A DNA stretch of 64,000 nucleotides. Origin: Apostichopus japonicus (taxonomy: Eukaryota > Echinodermata > Holothuroidea > Aspidochirotida > Stichopodidae). Each line of letters starts with the position of its first letter. Within the stretch, counting starts at the first letter, position 1. Of the stretch, positions 41,901 to 57,300 are shown one piece after another. The translations under genes and the position numbers were made by a program. The DNA is taken from positions 26,859,168 through 26,923,167 of the forward strand of contig NC_092569.1 in assembly GCF_037975245.1 (NCBI RefSeq), given 5' to 3'. The notes under the pieces were generated by a model. The model saw nothing but the letters and a program-made list of their open reading frames with translations. It made no database searches and had not been told where the DNA came from.

Positions 41901-44900
41901 AATTAAAGTCACATTCGGGAGAAAACAAAAACGTCACCAAATATTGCTAACTGAATAAACATGTTTTGATAATCATAATTTTCAGATTCCTTGGACAACC
42001 AATATCATAAATGGTAAATAACACTTCTTAACAACGAACAGGTATCAAGTCCAGGGAATCATTTTAAAAACTGCTCCAGTTTTGCAAAGCCATGTGAAGG
42101 CTCTCTTGAACTTTCTCTCTTATGAAAGTTTATGGCTTCTGTGTTCCAAAACTGACAGGGCCCAGCTTTGTTAAACGAGGTTATTGATGTTGCTTGTACC
42201 ATAGGCTTACTTTATTTCAAGCTCAAGTTAACTCTCTCAGAAATTTTTGTTATCATTTTACAGAGGGGTGTTCACACCGAGGGGCCATACCATCCTTAGA
42301 AGAGCTAACTTGCATACTGTTGAGCATTGGTCGTTGAAAAGAGGGGACAGCCGGAATTAGGATTGTCAAGATAATTTTTTTTTTTTTTTTCAAATTATAT
42401 TTAACTGCCGGTGTGTTTACTGGTTAATCAACAGTCAGCTGATGACAACGAACCAATCAGATTCAAGAATTTTGAAGCATGAATGAACAAGAGATCGCCT
42501 ACTCGATACTCTTGCAAAAACCAAAATAAAAAATAATTACAGTGCTTGCCGTTAACGGGTAAGCAACTTCTACAGAATTGGTGCAAAAATTAAAAAGGCA
42601 CAAAAGATAACCCATTGCTAAACCTTTCACACCAATTACAGATTAGCTTAATAAGTAACATTTGCTAGTTTAAAATGCCCAATTTTACCACCCTGCCCAA
42701 TTTGACCACCTCAACAATGAAACTGGTTCGATTAAACATAACTCACTTGAAGTCATCTTCAATCATGGCCTCTGGATCAGCTTGCTCGATGGCTTCTTCA
42801 AAGAATGTCTCCAAAGATGGGAGGTACATTCTGCAAGAAGAGATACGTTAAGGAACAGTCCGTCATTTTGTAATTTAATATATCTACAAAAGCATGAAAA
42901 TGGCAACTTCATTAGCTATCGTATTGTTTAAAGCATTCGTTAATGTTGGTTTTTGAGGCTTTTTCTTCAATCGTCCTTTAATACTGTAATCTCAAAATTA
43001 ACATTTTCTATGTCACTTTTCCTCAGCGATTGATGAAATGATGAAATTGATGAAACTTGAACCTTGACCTCAAACATGGTCACACCGAATACAGCTAAAC
43101 CTACCATCATTTTGCAGATAAGAAGGTAAACAATATTAGCTTTCCATGGCAAATAATAACTCTAACCACCATCTGATGATCTGAGTGTAACTAATCAAAC
43201 AGAAAAAGTACAATCACTTTCTCAGGAAAATTCCGAAAACAATTGTGAATGAAAAACTGGCTAAATTTGGTGAGATTTGAACGAGGGAGAATTTTCTTTT
43301 TTAATGAGCTGCATTTCAGTGTCGGTAAGTGTACGCATGCATTGCGTATGAACTCTCTTTATTATGAATATAGACAGTAAAATAACAGATTGAATCAGGT
43401 GATATTACAAACAGCTGTTGAGTAAAAATCCAGAGCCGAGACAGCTGGACTATAAGACTTGGGGAGGGTGGCAGGGGGGGGGGGGGGTGGGGGTTACAAT
43501 GAAACCATTGTCAGTATGAGTTCATTTTAGGGATTTTCAATATAGGGTTGTAATAACATTTTATATTACCCATCTTTATCACAAGCAATCAGTACAAATT
43601 AACACAGAAAGCTATTTAACAATATTTCATGCATCTTGTGTTATTCAATGAAGTCACATTTAGACTTGTTCAAGTCTTCAGTCTTGTAGGTGATGGAACA
43701 GTAAAACTTCGAATAATAATAAATGGAATAATATTTGAATATAATAGCTGCTTGTGGGGAAGGCATTCATGTGACTTACCTCTATCCCAAAGACCGACAA
43801 TGGTTGAGTGCTTTTTTTCTTTAACTTTCTAGCTCTTATAAGTTATAAATTTTCGCCGACTGATACTTTACTCTTACCTTTTCTCTGATCTACAAGCCTC
43901 GAGATTATTTGAACTCTGGTTCCAGAGTCGAGTCAGTTCCGGGCTACCCATGTCTACTTTCTCACTAGTAGGATTGAGTTCCAACTCTTCTCCTAGGGTT
44001 CTCTTTCGCGGTCTAAAAGGATCAAAAACATTACGAGAGAATAAACGACAAATTACTATACATATCTTAGCTAGGCAGTAATCTAATTTTCAGGGTTCAA
44101 ATTCCAACCAAAGAAATGTTTACTCTCATAGTCCCCTATATCTCTCTAAACACTAGGGGTTACGAAAGGCATTATTACTTTGTTGGTTATTCAAGACACT
44201 AAACAATAATATGACAAATTTTTCCATCTAATTTTTCTCCAATTACTGTGTGTCTGAATTAACACAAAGGATTCCATAAGCACTAAAAACTATATTTTTA
44301 AATAGTATTTATTCTTAAAAACATAATCATGTATTCATACCTCCTCTTTGGTTCTGATTCCTCTTTTGGCCTGGTAAGAGCAAGGAAAAAAATATATATA
44401 TATAAATATTGAAACTTTAAACTGTAAACTTGAGATCAAATATAAGAAGAAATTAGAGTACTAGAGAGTGAGTACCTCCTGTGGATCTGGTCCTCGTTTA
44501 CAATTTTGAAAGCTAAACATGTTGACTACAGCAACTTGTTAGAATCTTTAAGAGACAATCAAACTGTTTCAATGAGTGGAAATATTCGCTCGTAACCTGA
44601 TATGACACGTTTATATTATATATCATTATCCCCTTAACACTGAACTTTCAATTGGATTTTGGCCACTGTTCCGTACACCACCGGTCACATACTTTGCTCG
44701 AGTTGTGAATTATCTCGACCGTACTAAACTTGATCATTCTGTGCATTGCCTCTTCGTTACCAACCATCCGATGCTTCCTCGGACACGAACGTGTTTATAT
44801 GTGATGTCGACCTGACAGAAAGTTTTGTACATTTAGTAACGTTGGCGACTCTCTGTGGACCCCGAACCGACTGAATACTTTTCTGACAAGGATGATATCA

Positions 44901-47900
44901 TATTTATTTCTTCGCCAGTTCCTACTAAACCAAAAATGTGATCAGTAGCTTTAATCTGTGTGGTAGTGGGTTGTAACCAGCAACTGCTTACATCTCCGAC
45001 AAGAAAGGTTTTGATGTGCTCTTCACTTTCTGGATAATGCTGATAGGATCTGTCAAGTACTTTTCATGGTCAAACTTTGTATTAAACACCTTTGGCATCT
45101 TTCTGGGTGGTACTGAACCATTTCAACTTTGCTCAACTTCACAGCAGTGTTAGCACTAGGATGTTAAGAAAGGGGGAATTCCCTCCCCCAGTCAATTAAT
45201 TTTTTTGGGGGGGGATAATAACAATAATATTAATAATAATAGCGATTTATAATGCGCACATATCCGCCCTGCGGGGTGCTTAAGACGCAAAATAGAGAAA
45301 ACAAAAGGTATGGTAAAAGAACAGAAAAACTTAAATTAAATCAAATTTGGGGAGGGAATTTCAATTTTTTCTTTTGGGTGGGAGGGGGAGAGGGGTGATT
45401 TCTTGATGTTAGTAGTTAGATGTAAATTGATATTTTGAGAACACAAAGGGCTGAAGCCTGAAGGAGTACTTTGTACTTACTTCTCCTTCACAAAACTTGG
45501 ACATCCTTCATTCTTCCAATTATTCCAGTGTTCCTCTCTGTCCAAAATATGCTGAGAGAAAAAATACAAGCAAAGTTACAATATAGCATTAACATTTTAA
45601 AATACTAAAAAATGAATATCTTTTTCTCTCATCTCTTAATATCCAGTCATCATTTCTTCTACTTTTCATCATATTTAGACAACAATTTCTCTAGATAACT
45701 AATTTTCAACATGAGTCCTCACTATGTGCCATATTTTTTTGGATGGACAGATATATGTGCAAAAGTCTGTCCGTTTCCATTCTTCTCTTTCTGTAATAAT
45801 AACAACATGTTGCTTCTTTGGAGACTGCAGAGGGCTTCGGGAACTTGTCTTGCCCTTGAGGAAATAATATAGCTGACTGAACGGGTCGCTGATTAATGTC
45901 GAACGAAACAGCATCACGTATGCGCCTAAAGTACACGATTGCTCAATACAAATCATTTAGTTAGTTATCATAATAGAGTGTGCTTGCCTTCAGGCTTGCA
46001 CCTATCTGTCTATCTTATGCACTAATGAAGAGGGCAAGTTACTGGAGATCTTGGGTTGCACGATTTCCAAGCATTAAAACTACGATCTTGATTGCCTTTG
46101 CGGGGGTTAGTGTCTCTGTGATAGGGAGAACTTACGGGGGTTTTTATCATGGCTAAGCAAGCATTCGAACTACAAAGTCAATCACCCTTGCAGTATAATA
46201 TGACCCCTTTACATTTTTAAATGTACACAAGGATGTATCATAACCACTCTTCATGGAGGTCGCCCTCCAGATATTTTGACCAGTTGTGAAATCGTTTTTA
46301 AGGTTACTATATGTTTTTTTATTGCAATTAATTGTGGAATTATTAGTCCCGTATGTTTGCCATTCCTACAGAAATATGCCCTTTTAATTATTTTAACGTT
46401 TTTAATTTTTTTTATATCACAAAGTGACATGCCGCCAATTAAAAAAATATGAACAGGTTCACCTTCTGTGTAAGGTAAGAATGAGACAAATTGATCACAA
46501 AATGACATGCCACCAATTAAAAACAATTGGGGAATAATTAGTTAGGTATGTTTGCCATTACTACAGAAAAATGACCATTTATTATTTTAACATTTATTAA
46601 ATTTTTTTTATCACAAGATGAAGAGGTTCACCTTCTGTGTAAGGTCAGAATGAGACAAGATCCTAGCATATTAAGTCATCTTATTAAAGCAGAATCCAGC
46701 CATCCCTGACCACTATCATTATACGATGCAATCAGATGCTGGTATAGCTAAATATAACTTTAATTCATGACGTTTGTGTTCACATGATTTAAAAAGGGCC
46801 TACATAGTCATCTAAAAACACTCTTGATACAGAAACAGGGGCGGGCAATCATGACTTTACAATTTACATCGATGACCAGGTCAGAGACATGGACTAATCC
46901 AAACTGCATGATCGATACCTAAGTTTAGCAACAAATTTAATCTGGTTAAGTTTAGCAACAAAATTAACCTCCCCTCCTCCTCCCCCTCCCCGAACCCAGG
47001 TTACTACCTTTATATCGGCAGCAAATTTCTGTCCATCTGGTGGAGTTTCCTTCAGGAGTTCATAAACTTTATCCAGAGTCGTCTTCATAAATAGTTGCAT
47101 CTCTTCCGTTAACACCAAAGTTGCTCTAGAGGAATGAAAAAGGAACAGAGATAAAAAGTTAATACAAAACACATCCCCCAGAGATAAAAAGTTGATACAA
47201 AAAACATCCCCCCCCCCAGAGATAAAGAGCTAATACAAAACACATCCCCCAGAGATAAAAAGCTAATACAAAACACATCCCCCCAGAGATAAAAAGTTAA
47301 TACAAAACACATCCCCCACAAACACACAAGAGAAAAAAAAGAAGGGGGCAAAAATAAAAAGGAAATATTTCGGAAAACCATGGGAACTACGACAGTACAT
47401 TTTCACAACACATTACTAGTACTACTACTACTACTAGTTGTAAAAACACATTAATATATAGCGCAGACAAATTTGCTCTTCACAGTCAATTTAAACAACG
47501 CACAACCAACTGAAAGCGATTTGAAATTCAACAGGCAAGAATACAAAAGTAAGAAAAGAATGGAACCGTACGTTTTGAATTTGACCTGCTGGCTGAGATA
47601 CTGGAAAAGAATAAGGAATTGGACCAGAACGTAACGACGGAAAGATGAATCGCTCAGCTGAAGGTCAAATAACTGCAAGGAACGATGAGAAATGAGTATT
47701 AATGGTGGGCAGATTATGCATACTATGCGAAGCTAACATGTGGAAAGAAAAACATACTTCACTCTGTTGAAAACCCCATACTCCATATCTGATGCCTAGT
47801 TCGAGATACGGCTCAAAGAATGCAACCTGATTTTACAGGCTACTAAAACTTTCGATTCTTCCCTGAAGTCAGACCACAGTAAGTGGTCTGTGATGTCATG

Positions 47901-50900
47901 ATGATAAATCACATTAGGTGGTCTGTGATGTCATGACGATAAATCACAGTAGGTGGTCTGTGATGTCATGACAATAAATCACAGTAGGCGGTCTGTGATG
48001 TCATGAAGATAAACCACAGTAGCTGGTCTGTGATGTCATGACAATAATCACAGTAGGTGGTCAGTGATGTCATGACGATAAACCACAGTAGGTGGTCTGT
48101 GATATCATGATGATCAATCACAGTAGGTGGTCTGTGATGTCATGACAATAATCACAGTAGGTGGTCTGTGAGGTCATGACCATAATCACAGTAGATGGTC
48201 TGTGATGTCATGACGATAATCACAGTAGGTGGTCTGTGATGCCATGACAATAAATAATCTGCAAAAGGTTCTAGATGCTATTATGATTTTCTTGTTGATT
48301 TTAACCTTGAAACCTGAAACATTTGAAACATCTGATTAATTGTCGATTAAGGTTCTTTTAATTGATTTTATGACATCCATCATTCACTCTCTGTTCTCGT
48401 CAGATACATTCACAAAATATCACCAAATCTGAAGGAATTTTTGTTTGTTTTCGCCATACCAAAGTGCGGTTTTGACCAAAAGATGCAGAATACTTTATAC
48501 AGTGCAATTTTATTAAAGAATGAACATCAGATAAATAACTACATGTCCCTTCAACGAAACTGTATGATACCACAGTATGTCTTTTAACGGGGCCAAAAGA
48601 GTTGCATCGTAACATCGTAAGTGTATCAGTTGAAACAGTACAAGCACGACAGCATGAGAATGAGTATATATCCCCTAAATATCCCCTATATATGATTTAT
48701 GTGATTCTGAGTACTGTATGAGTACAAGGTATCTAAGTACTAGTACTCATTTTTGCACTAGAGTGCTGTTCTGCGAGTACAGGTCCAGGAGGACGAGTAC
48801 CAATGTGTACTAAAAATGTACTAAATACATACCTATAAAAATATACCTATATGAAAATATATATACCTATATAGCCTATAGAATATACCTATAAAAAAAT
48901 GTATACCTATATACAAAAATAAATATACCAAAATATATATAACACAAATATACCTACAATGTATACTAAATACATACCTATAAAAATATACCTATATGAA
49001 AATATACATGAAAATATATATACCTATATAGCCTATACAAAAGAATATACCGAATATAAAAATATATACCTATATATACAAAAATAAATATACCAAAATA
49101 TATAACACAAATATACCTATATATGTATACTAAATACATACCTATAAAAATATACCTACATATATAAAAAAAATAGATACCTATACACTCAATATACATA
49201 TATAAAAACATATACCTATAGATGTAGACTAAATATGTTGACGGACAACTTAGTTTCTTGTATTTTGTAGGATTATGATTTCAAAGGCAAAAAACACCCC
49301 TCCAGACTATCTTTACCCACTAATTTTTGCAAACAACTTTTGGAGTGCTATACCTCCTAACACAGAACGATGTCTCACACAAGTCCACTCTCTATCTGAA
49401 GCAAACAATGTTTTTCTGCATTGGTAAATGTCAATCGTGCTAGTAGTAAGTTGGCCTTACATAGTCTTACGAGATGATAACCCCTAGGTGACGTACAGTG
49501 AAGGGATAATAAGTGCTTGGTTCTCAGTTAAATTGATTAAGCAGCAGTTTCCTTCTTTGGAGCACGGAGGAATTCTCCTTCTACTTGAAACAAATACTAT
49601 AAACTTATAATAATGAACAAACTTTCAGCTCTCCTAGATGCAATAAATTATTGACACGACAGTTTGGAAATGTTTGCTTCTTGCGGCAAGATAGAGAAAA
49701 GAACCAAAAAATCAGCTACTTTTGATGTTCAAGATGTACTTCAATTATCATCTGTACGTTTTTTTGCTGTTGTTTTTTCGTTGTTTAATACCCGAGTGTT
49801 CAGACCCAAGTTTTCAATGGTTTCTTTAAAATATAGCGTTCCTTATAAATTAATCTCAAGTACCCATTTGCAGAACTGCTTTGGAAAAGTTTAAGTTATG
49901 GCTATGGAAAGTGCATCCATATGTAGAAAAGTCGTTGAAATCTGAAACACCTACAGTAGAGTGAAATTTCAAGTCAGGGTCTCTCAACAGAAAACGTGAA
50001 TTCAGTCTGACCTTTGAAGACAAAATCTCACCCATAACTGCACTATTCTGGTATATGCATGTATAGGCTGAATACCCTACCATTCCACCCTGCCACATTT
50101 CATTTCATTTCTTTTATTTCATCATAGATACATAAAAACAATAGAACAAAGTGGTATAGTATAAACAGGACACTAGAAAAACAATAGTAGTTTATCAAGC
50201 TAGCGACCAAAAATAAACAAATAACAATGAAAGAAGGAAACAATTAAGTGTAGAGAAAAATAAACATGAGATTTTATCAATACTCAGTCAGCGTAGTTTT
50301 CAATTAGGTGGGCTTTTAGTTTGCGCTTAAACGTTACATAAGATTTAACATTGCTGAAACTAGGTTTGCATAGAGTCTGTTCCCACTGCCATACACTGTA
50401 CTGGTTACTATGTAAAGTCATTAACTACTTTGAAGATTACTAACACATATTCCCTTGCCATCTAAATTAAAAAAACAAAAAAACATAGATCTCACAGACT
50501 ATATTCGCATTATTATGAGCTGTTTCATTCAGGTGGGACTCCTATCGTTTGGTAGACAATAGCCTGAGCCTGCCGCAGTTGAATATTTATTTGTTGTCTG
50601 AAGTCTTTGGAGGTGACTACGTGATGTCATTAGCGATATTTGTAAGTCACTAGATTGTTCTCCCATTATGTCATCGAACTTTGAGATTTGTAGCGTCCCT
50701 GCAAAGCCTTTGTTGCAACCGATCTTGTTTTTCTGCTCTGGCTTAGTTAATTATGTGAGAATCCCGGCTCTTCAAAGGATTCCTGACCGCCTCAAAGTGC
50801 TTAAGAAAAATAGGTATTGAGATTGCTCTAACGCACACGACAGATTGGAAAATAGTGGAATTATGACAAAAACGTCACCATGACTACCCACGACTACTTC

Positions 50901-53900
50901 TTGGAAATAACCTATACAATATCAAATTACACAATAAGGTTTAAACATTTTCCTAAGTTAGGTTCAATATCACTTTGATCTTTTGTATGCAACCATCAGT
51001 TTCTTTGACAAAAAAAAAAAAATGACACAAGAAAACTTGGTTATCACAGCACTTCTTACAAGAAAATGAAAAAGACACATATTTGGTGACATACTGTAGG
51101 ATCAATATCACTATACAGTACCACACCATTTACTTTAAAAAAAAACCCAAAAGGCAGTTGTGGAAAAACTTCTTTTCAAGAATATTACCAAACCAATGCA
51201 TATTAAGTATCAAGCAAGGTCTTACCTTTTCACTGGTGAGATACTTAGCAAAGAAAACTGATGATTTGTCTTGAACGGTCGGCTTCTGTTTCGTTGTCAT
51301 CGGTTCTTTGCCTTTTGTCATCGACGACGACGACATGGAGTCTGGCTCTAACTTCATGCTACTGAAGGCGGCGAGAACGGAACGAGTATTCTGTGCAAAG
51401 TATTTCCAAGAGTTAAGTCAGTTAATTCAGAAATATAGAGGAGTGTACCCGTTATATTAAACTCAGTCTTAAAATGGGATCAAGATCTAGAATCGTAAAC
51501 GGGTGGGAAGAGGTTGGTATAAATGGTTTTATACCCTTTGGAAAGCAAAATTGAAAAAAGAAACACATGTCAGGGGCAGTATCAGTTCTATAGCAGCTGG
51601 GATTCCATTCACTCACAATCACCGCTAATCCCTCCCCCCTCCCTCCCTCCCCCTCTCTCCCACACCAGCTACACCCCACATCTTCTTATGATGGCACTCA
51701 AAGAAAACGGAGTAAACATATAAAATCCTTGACCCAAACATATATTACAAGACCTTTAAGGAGCAAACAGTTTATTAAAGTAGCAGTGATTTGTTAGACT
51801 CCCCCCCCCCCCCCCTTTAATTTAAAGTTTGGTTACAGGCTGCTGCAAAAAGAATTTTTCATTTTAAGTTTGACAAAATTACCTATACTGTTAGGAAAGG
51901 GGGAAATATACACAAGCAGTTCATTAGCCCCACCTCTCATATTAGGTCACTTTGCAACATAATGAAAATGTGCAATTCCCCCCCCCCCCCCACCCAAAAA
52001 AATCAAATACACTATGAACTGTGTGGCTCATACGATAACACAAACAATTTCTTACCACCATCTAGGGTCAGAACGGTCCATAAGAAAAGTAGATTTTTAG
52101 TTATCATGCAATTAAGGTACGTCCAATTATGAGATTGTTAGATTGCATTGCCAAAGATTGATTATACATGTAAGTTTACCTTCATAAACTGTTTCCATTT
52201 ATCCTTGGTGTAGCACTGTACAGGATCCCGGAAGTAGTCTTGCAGGGACCAGAACTTACGATACAGCTGGTAGTCGATGTGGTTCGAGGACGGTCCTTCA
52301 CTCATCTCACCCTCTTCGTACTCCATAGAATCATCCTTCTCTTCTACCTACCAACGTGATTTGATGGATATTTATTAATAATTTGTATTTGTATTTGTAT
52401 ATTTATTTGTTTTATCACAACTTACAATGTGACGGAAAGTCTCCTATAAAGCCTGCAAGGCTTAACAATGTAGGAGATTCCACAAAATGAAAAAAGAGAG
52501 AAAAACTTAATTTATAAATAATTAATTGATTGATTGTTTTAACTTACTTGATAATTGATTAATTGACAATTAATTAATTGCTTGATTTATAAGTTACGAA
52601 ATGTCATCAAATTACTGCTGTTTCTGATAGGTAATCTGCTCTAACATCCTGTGTTTTAGTCACCAAACAAGTTACAGCAGTACTGTCACACAACCCATCA
52701 TTTAAATGGAGAAACACCGTGCCAGTAACACCTATGAATATTGAAAAAGTCAAAATTCACATTTAAGGTGTCACCATATCTAGGTGTAACTGGGCATTGT
52801 TTGTAGTGTACATTGTGCACTTAATCTTTATATGCATGGCGATATGTAGTCTTGTTAAGACCCTAGTATACTATAGGCAGCTTCTCTATGTTAGCTCTGT
52901 GGTGTATGCTTATAGTGTGAGATTAAAGTATGCAAAAAAAACTAACATTACAAATGTCTTGACCAAGACATGTTGAAATTCATTTAAACGTGTCACCACC
53001 TATAAGTGTAACTGGCATTGCTTGTATTGTATATTGTGTACTTAATCTACATATATATATATATATATGCATATGCAGTTAAATGTGTCACCACCTGAAG
53101 GTGTAACTGGCATTGCATGTATTGTATATTGTGTACTTAATCTACATATATATATATATATATATGCATATGCAGTTAAATGTGTCACCACCTGAAGGTG
53201 TAACTGGCATTGCATGTATTGTACATTGTGTACTTAATCTACATATATATGCATATGCAATTAAATGTGTCACCACCTGAAGGTGTAACTGGCATTGCAA
53301 GTATTGTATATTGTGTACTTAATCTACATATATATATATATATATGCATATGCAGTTAAATGTGTCACCACCTGAAGGTGTAACTGGCATTGCATGTATT
53401 GTACATTGTGTACTTAATCTACATATATATGCATATGCAGTTAAATGTGTCACCACCAGTAGGTGTAACTGGCATTGCAAGTATTGTACATTGTGTACTT
53501 AATCTACATATATATGCATATGCAGTTAAATGTGTCACCACCAGTAGGTGTAACTGGCATTGCATGTATTGTACATTGTGTACTTAATCTACATATATAT
53601 GCATATGCAGTTAAATGTGTCACCATATATTGGTGGTAACTGATATTGCATGTACTGAACATTGTGTACCTAATCTGCATATGTATGGTGACATTTTGAA
53701 ATTCATTTAAACATGTCACCATATATATAGACTGTAACTGGCATTGCATGTATTGTGCAGTTAATAACTTGTACATGCAGTGATTTACAGCAATCAACTC
53801 TTTGTGACTCGAAGGTCAGGGTTTAGACCACCGATAAATACTGTACCTCCTTTAAAAGCGAAGAGGGGTGTATAACATGTTCCTTGCATACATAACATAC

Positions 53901-54360
53901 ATAACATTCAAACAGAACCGACGAATAAACAGTTAACAGGCTGATATCACTTGATATACAGTACATGATTTGCAGTGAAACAACAACCATCAGTGACTTC
54001 AAGTCTTAAGTTACAGGAACTTAATATTCCAAAGGCCAGTTCAGGTGACTTCTATACAAAACTTGACACTGTACTCAATCAATGTGAACAATACACGCCT
54101 TGATATCGTAAAGCTAAATCAGAACAAAATATGGCTGTTTGAGGGAAAAAGTGTTATTACATTTAATTATTTTTTTCCATTTATTTTCAGATTAATCTTT
54201 CATTTCTCTCTAGCAAACAGATATAGCCCTCTGGTGCTTTTCATTGATTTCATTAAACTTGCTGTTTGATCGATCGATACGATGTAATAGGTGTACGTGG
54301 GCTCACCAAAGTTCTCTGACCTCGAGACTTTAATTTCTCAAGTCAAATGTGATTTGTTTT

Positions 54361-54398
<38 letters not shown>

Positions 54399-57300
54399 TA
54401 TTATACTTTTCTGTTGATATTTCCTGATTGTGGACATAATTTATGTTGGCCAACTTCAGTTTGTGTTAGGTTACAATTAAACACTGTGTAATAACTGTAG
54501 GTCTGAAGTCAACTTGACAATTATCAGATCATGACATTCGTTTAATATTGTAGACACTTATTTTGCAAATCTGGTCCTTGTCACACTGTTTGAGCAATGG
54601 GGAGGGGTGGGGAGAGGTGCGGGAGAGTAGGAAGGGGTAAAAAAATTGCCTCTATCGTATCAAATAGTTTCAAAAGATGACCAATTCCCCTGGTGATATT
54701 TACTATCACTTTAGGGAAATTTTGTTTGGCAGTTAAGTGGGTGTTGAAAACATATTTCATATCCCTTTTAAAAAGTAAAATCACCTAGGCTTTTTTCATT
54801 TAATATAAACAATATTAATTGTGGGGATTTGGCAGTGAAACTGCAGATTTTTTTTTTTTATTATGTATTTTGTAGCACCAATTAGGTAATTTGAAGTAAC
54901 TGTCCCTGGCTTCACTGTGCATTCATATGTTTATTTCGCTCAGGGAGACTGTACATCAGGGATGAGCCTGGGGTAAAACAAAATTCATGGAATTTTGCAG
55001 AAATTGCGGTATAGGCTCCAGTTTGCATATGCTACAGTGTGTTAGGATAATAGTATTTGTCCCCGTGGAAGAAAAGAAATTACGGATATTCTGCGAATTT
55101 GCGGAAAAAGCTCATGCCTGGTACATGTTTTAACCCTGAGGTCAGCCGTCACTTAATAACTGGTGTCCATACATACAGAATTAAGTACTTTTCAAGACTA
55201 GCCACTGGGCAGGAACATCAAACAACACAATCCACTCTCAACCCCCAGTTTGTTCTCCCATCACATCGAGACTGTAACACAATCCACTCTCAACCCCCAG
55301 TCTGGTCCCCCTAACATGGAGACTGTAACACAATCCACTCTCAACACCCAGTTTGGTCCCCCTAACATGGAGACTGTAACACAATCCACTCTCAACCCCC
55401 AGTTTGGTCCCCCTAACATGGAGACTGAAACACAATCCACTCTCAACCCCCAGTTTGGTCCCCCTAACACCGAGACTGTAACACAATCCACTCTCAACCC
55501 CCAGTTTGGTCCCCTCACATCGAGACTGTAACACAATCCACTCTCAACCCCCAGTTTGATCCCCCTAACATGGAGACTGTAACACAATCCACTCTCAACC
55601 CCCAGTTTGGTCCCCCTAACATCCAGACTGTAACACAATCCACTCTCAAACCCCAGTTTGGTCCCCCTAACATGGAGACTGAAACACAATCCACTCTCAA
55701 CCCCCAGTTTGGTCCCCCTAACATGGAGACTGTAACACAATCCACTCTCAACCCCCAGTTTGGTCCCCCTAACACGGAGACTGTAACACAATCCACTCTC
55801 AACCCCAGTTTGGTCCCCTCACATCGAGACTGTAACACAATCCACTCTCAACCCCCAGTTTGATCCCCCTAACATGGAGACTGTAACACAATCCACTCTC
55901 AACCCCCAGTTTGGTCCCCCTAACATCCAGACTGTAACACAATCCAATCTCAAGCCCCAGTTTGGTCCCCCTCACATCGAGACTGAAACACAATCCACTC
56001 TCAACCCCCAGTTTGGTCCCCCTAACACGGAGACTGTAACACAATCCACTCTCAACCCCCAGTTTGGTCCCCCTAACACCGAGACTGTAACACAATCCAA
56101 TCTCAAGCCCCAGTTTGGTCCCCTCACATCGAGACTGTAACACAATCCACTCTCAACCCCCAGTTTGATCCCCCTAACATGGAGACTGTAACACAATCCA
56201 CTCTCAACCCCCAGTTTGGTCCCCCTAACATCCAGACTGTAACACAATCCAATCTCAAGCCCCAGTTTGGTCCCCCTCACATCGAGACTGAAACACAATC
56301 CACTCTCAACCCCCAGTTTGGTCCCCCTAACACGGAGACTGTAACACAATCCACTCTCAACCCCCAGTTTGGTCCCCCTAACACGGAGACTGTAACACAA
56401 TCCAATCTCAAGCCCCAGTTTGGTCCCCTCACATCGAGACTGTAACACAATCCACTCTCAACCCCCAGTTTGATCCCCCTAACATGGAGACTGTAACACA
56501 ATCCACTCTCAACCCCCAGTTTGGTCCCCCTAACATCCAGACTGTAACACAATCCAATCTCAAGCCCCAGTTTGGTCCCCCTCACATCGAGACTGAAACA
56601 CAATCCACTCTCAACCCACAGTTTGGTCCCCCTAACATGGAGACTGTAACACAATCCACTCATGAGAGAAAAAGAGATAGAGAGAGGGAGAGAGCAAGAG
56701 AGGGCTTGGGTGTGAGGGGATGAGGTTTGGAAGGATGGGGTCACAGGCTAGATGAGAGGGGTTACGGGCTACGGTCCCAGAGCTCAGGGTCCGGTGCAGG
56801 TTTGGGGAAATATTTGATCAATAATAAATTATTCTCAATATATGTAATATATGATAGCGAGAGAGAGAGCAAGAGAGGGCTTGGGTGTGAGGGGGAGGTT
56901 TGGAAGGACGGGGTCACAGGCTTGATGAGAGGGGTTAGGGAGAGGGGCTATGGTCCCAGGGCTCAGGGTCCGGTGCAGGTTTGGGGAAATATTTGATCAA
57001 TAATAAATTATTCTCAATATATGCAATATATGATAGGGAGAGAGAGAGCAAGAGAGGGCTTGGGTGTGATGGGGAGGTTTGGAAGGACGGGGTCACATGC
57101 TTGATGAGAGGGGTTACGGGCTACGGTCCCAGGGCTCAGGGTCCGGTGCAGGTTTGGGGAAATATTTGATCAATAATAAATTATTCTCAATATATGTAAT
57201 ATATGATAGCGAGAGAGAGAGGGCTTGGGTGTTAGGGGGAGGTTTGGAAGGACGGGGTCACAGGCTTGATGAGAGGGGTTAGGGGCTACGGTCCCAGGGC

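Noticed and set aside
47870-48250. CRISPR-like regular repeats
   Set aside because: The units are contiguous tandem copies with no unique spacers, in an animal intron; it is a minisatellite.
48978-49211. Tyr/Ile-rich minus-strand frame resembling a membrane protein
   Set aside because: Low-complexity translation of an AT-rich tandem repeat.
55238-56744. Long open frames (up to about 176 codons) on both strands
   Set aside because: They are produced by the 51-bp tandem repeat, whose length is a multiple of three. Both strands and several frames are open at once, and there are no splice or start signals.
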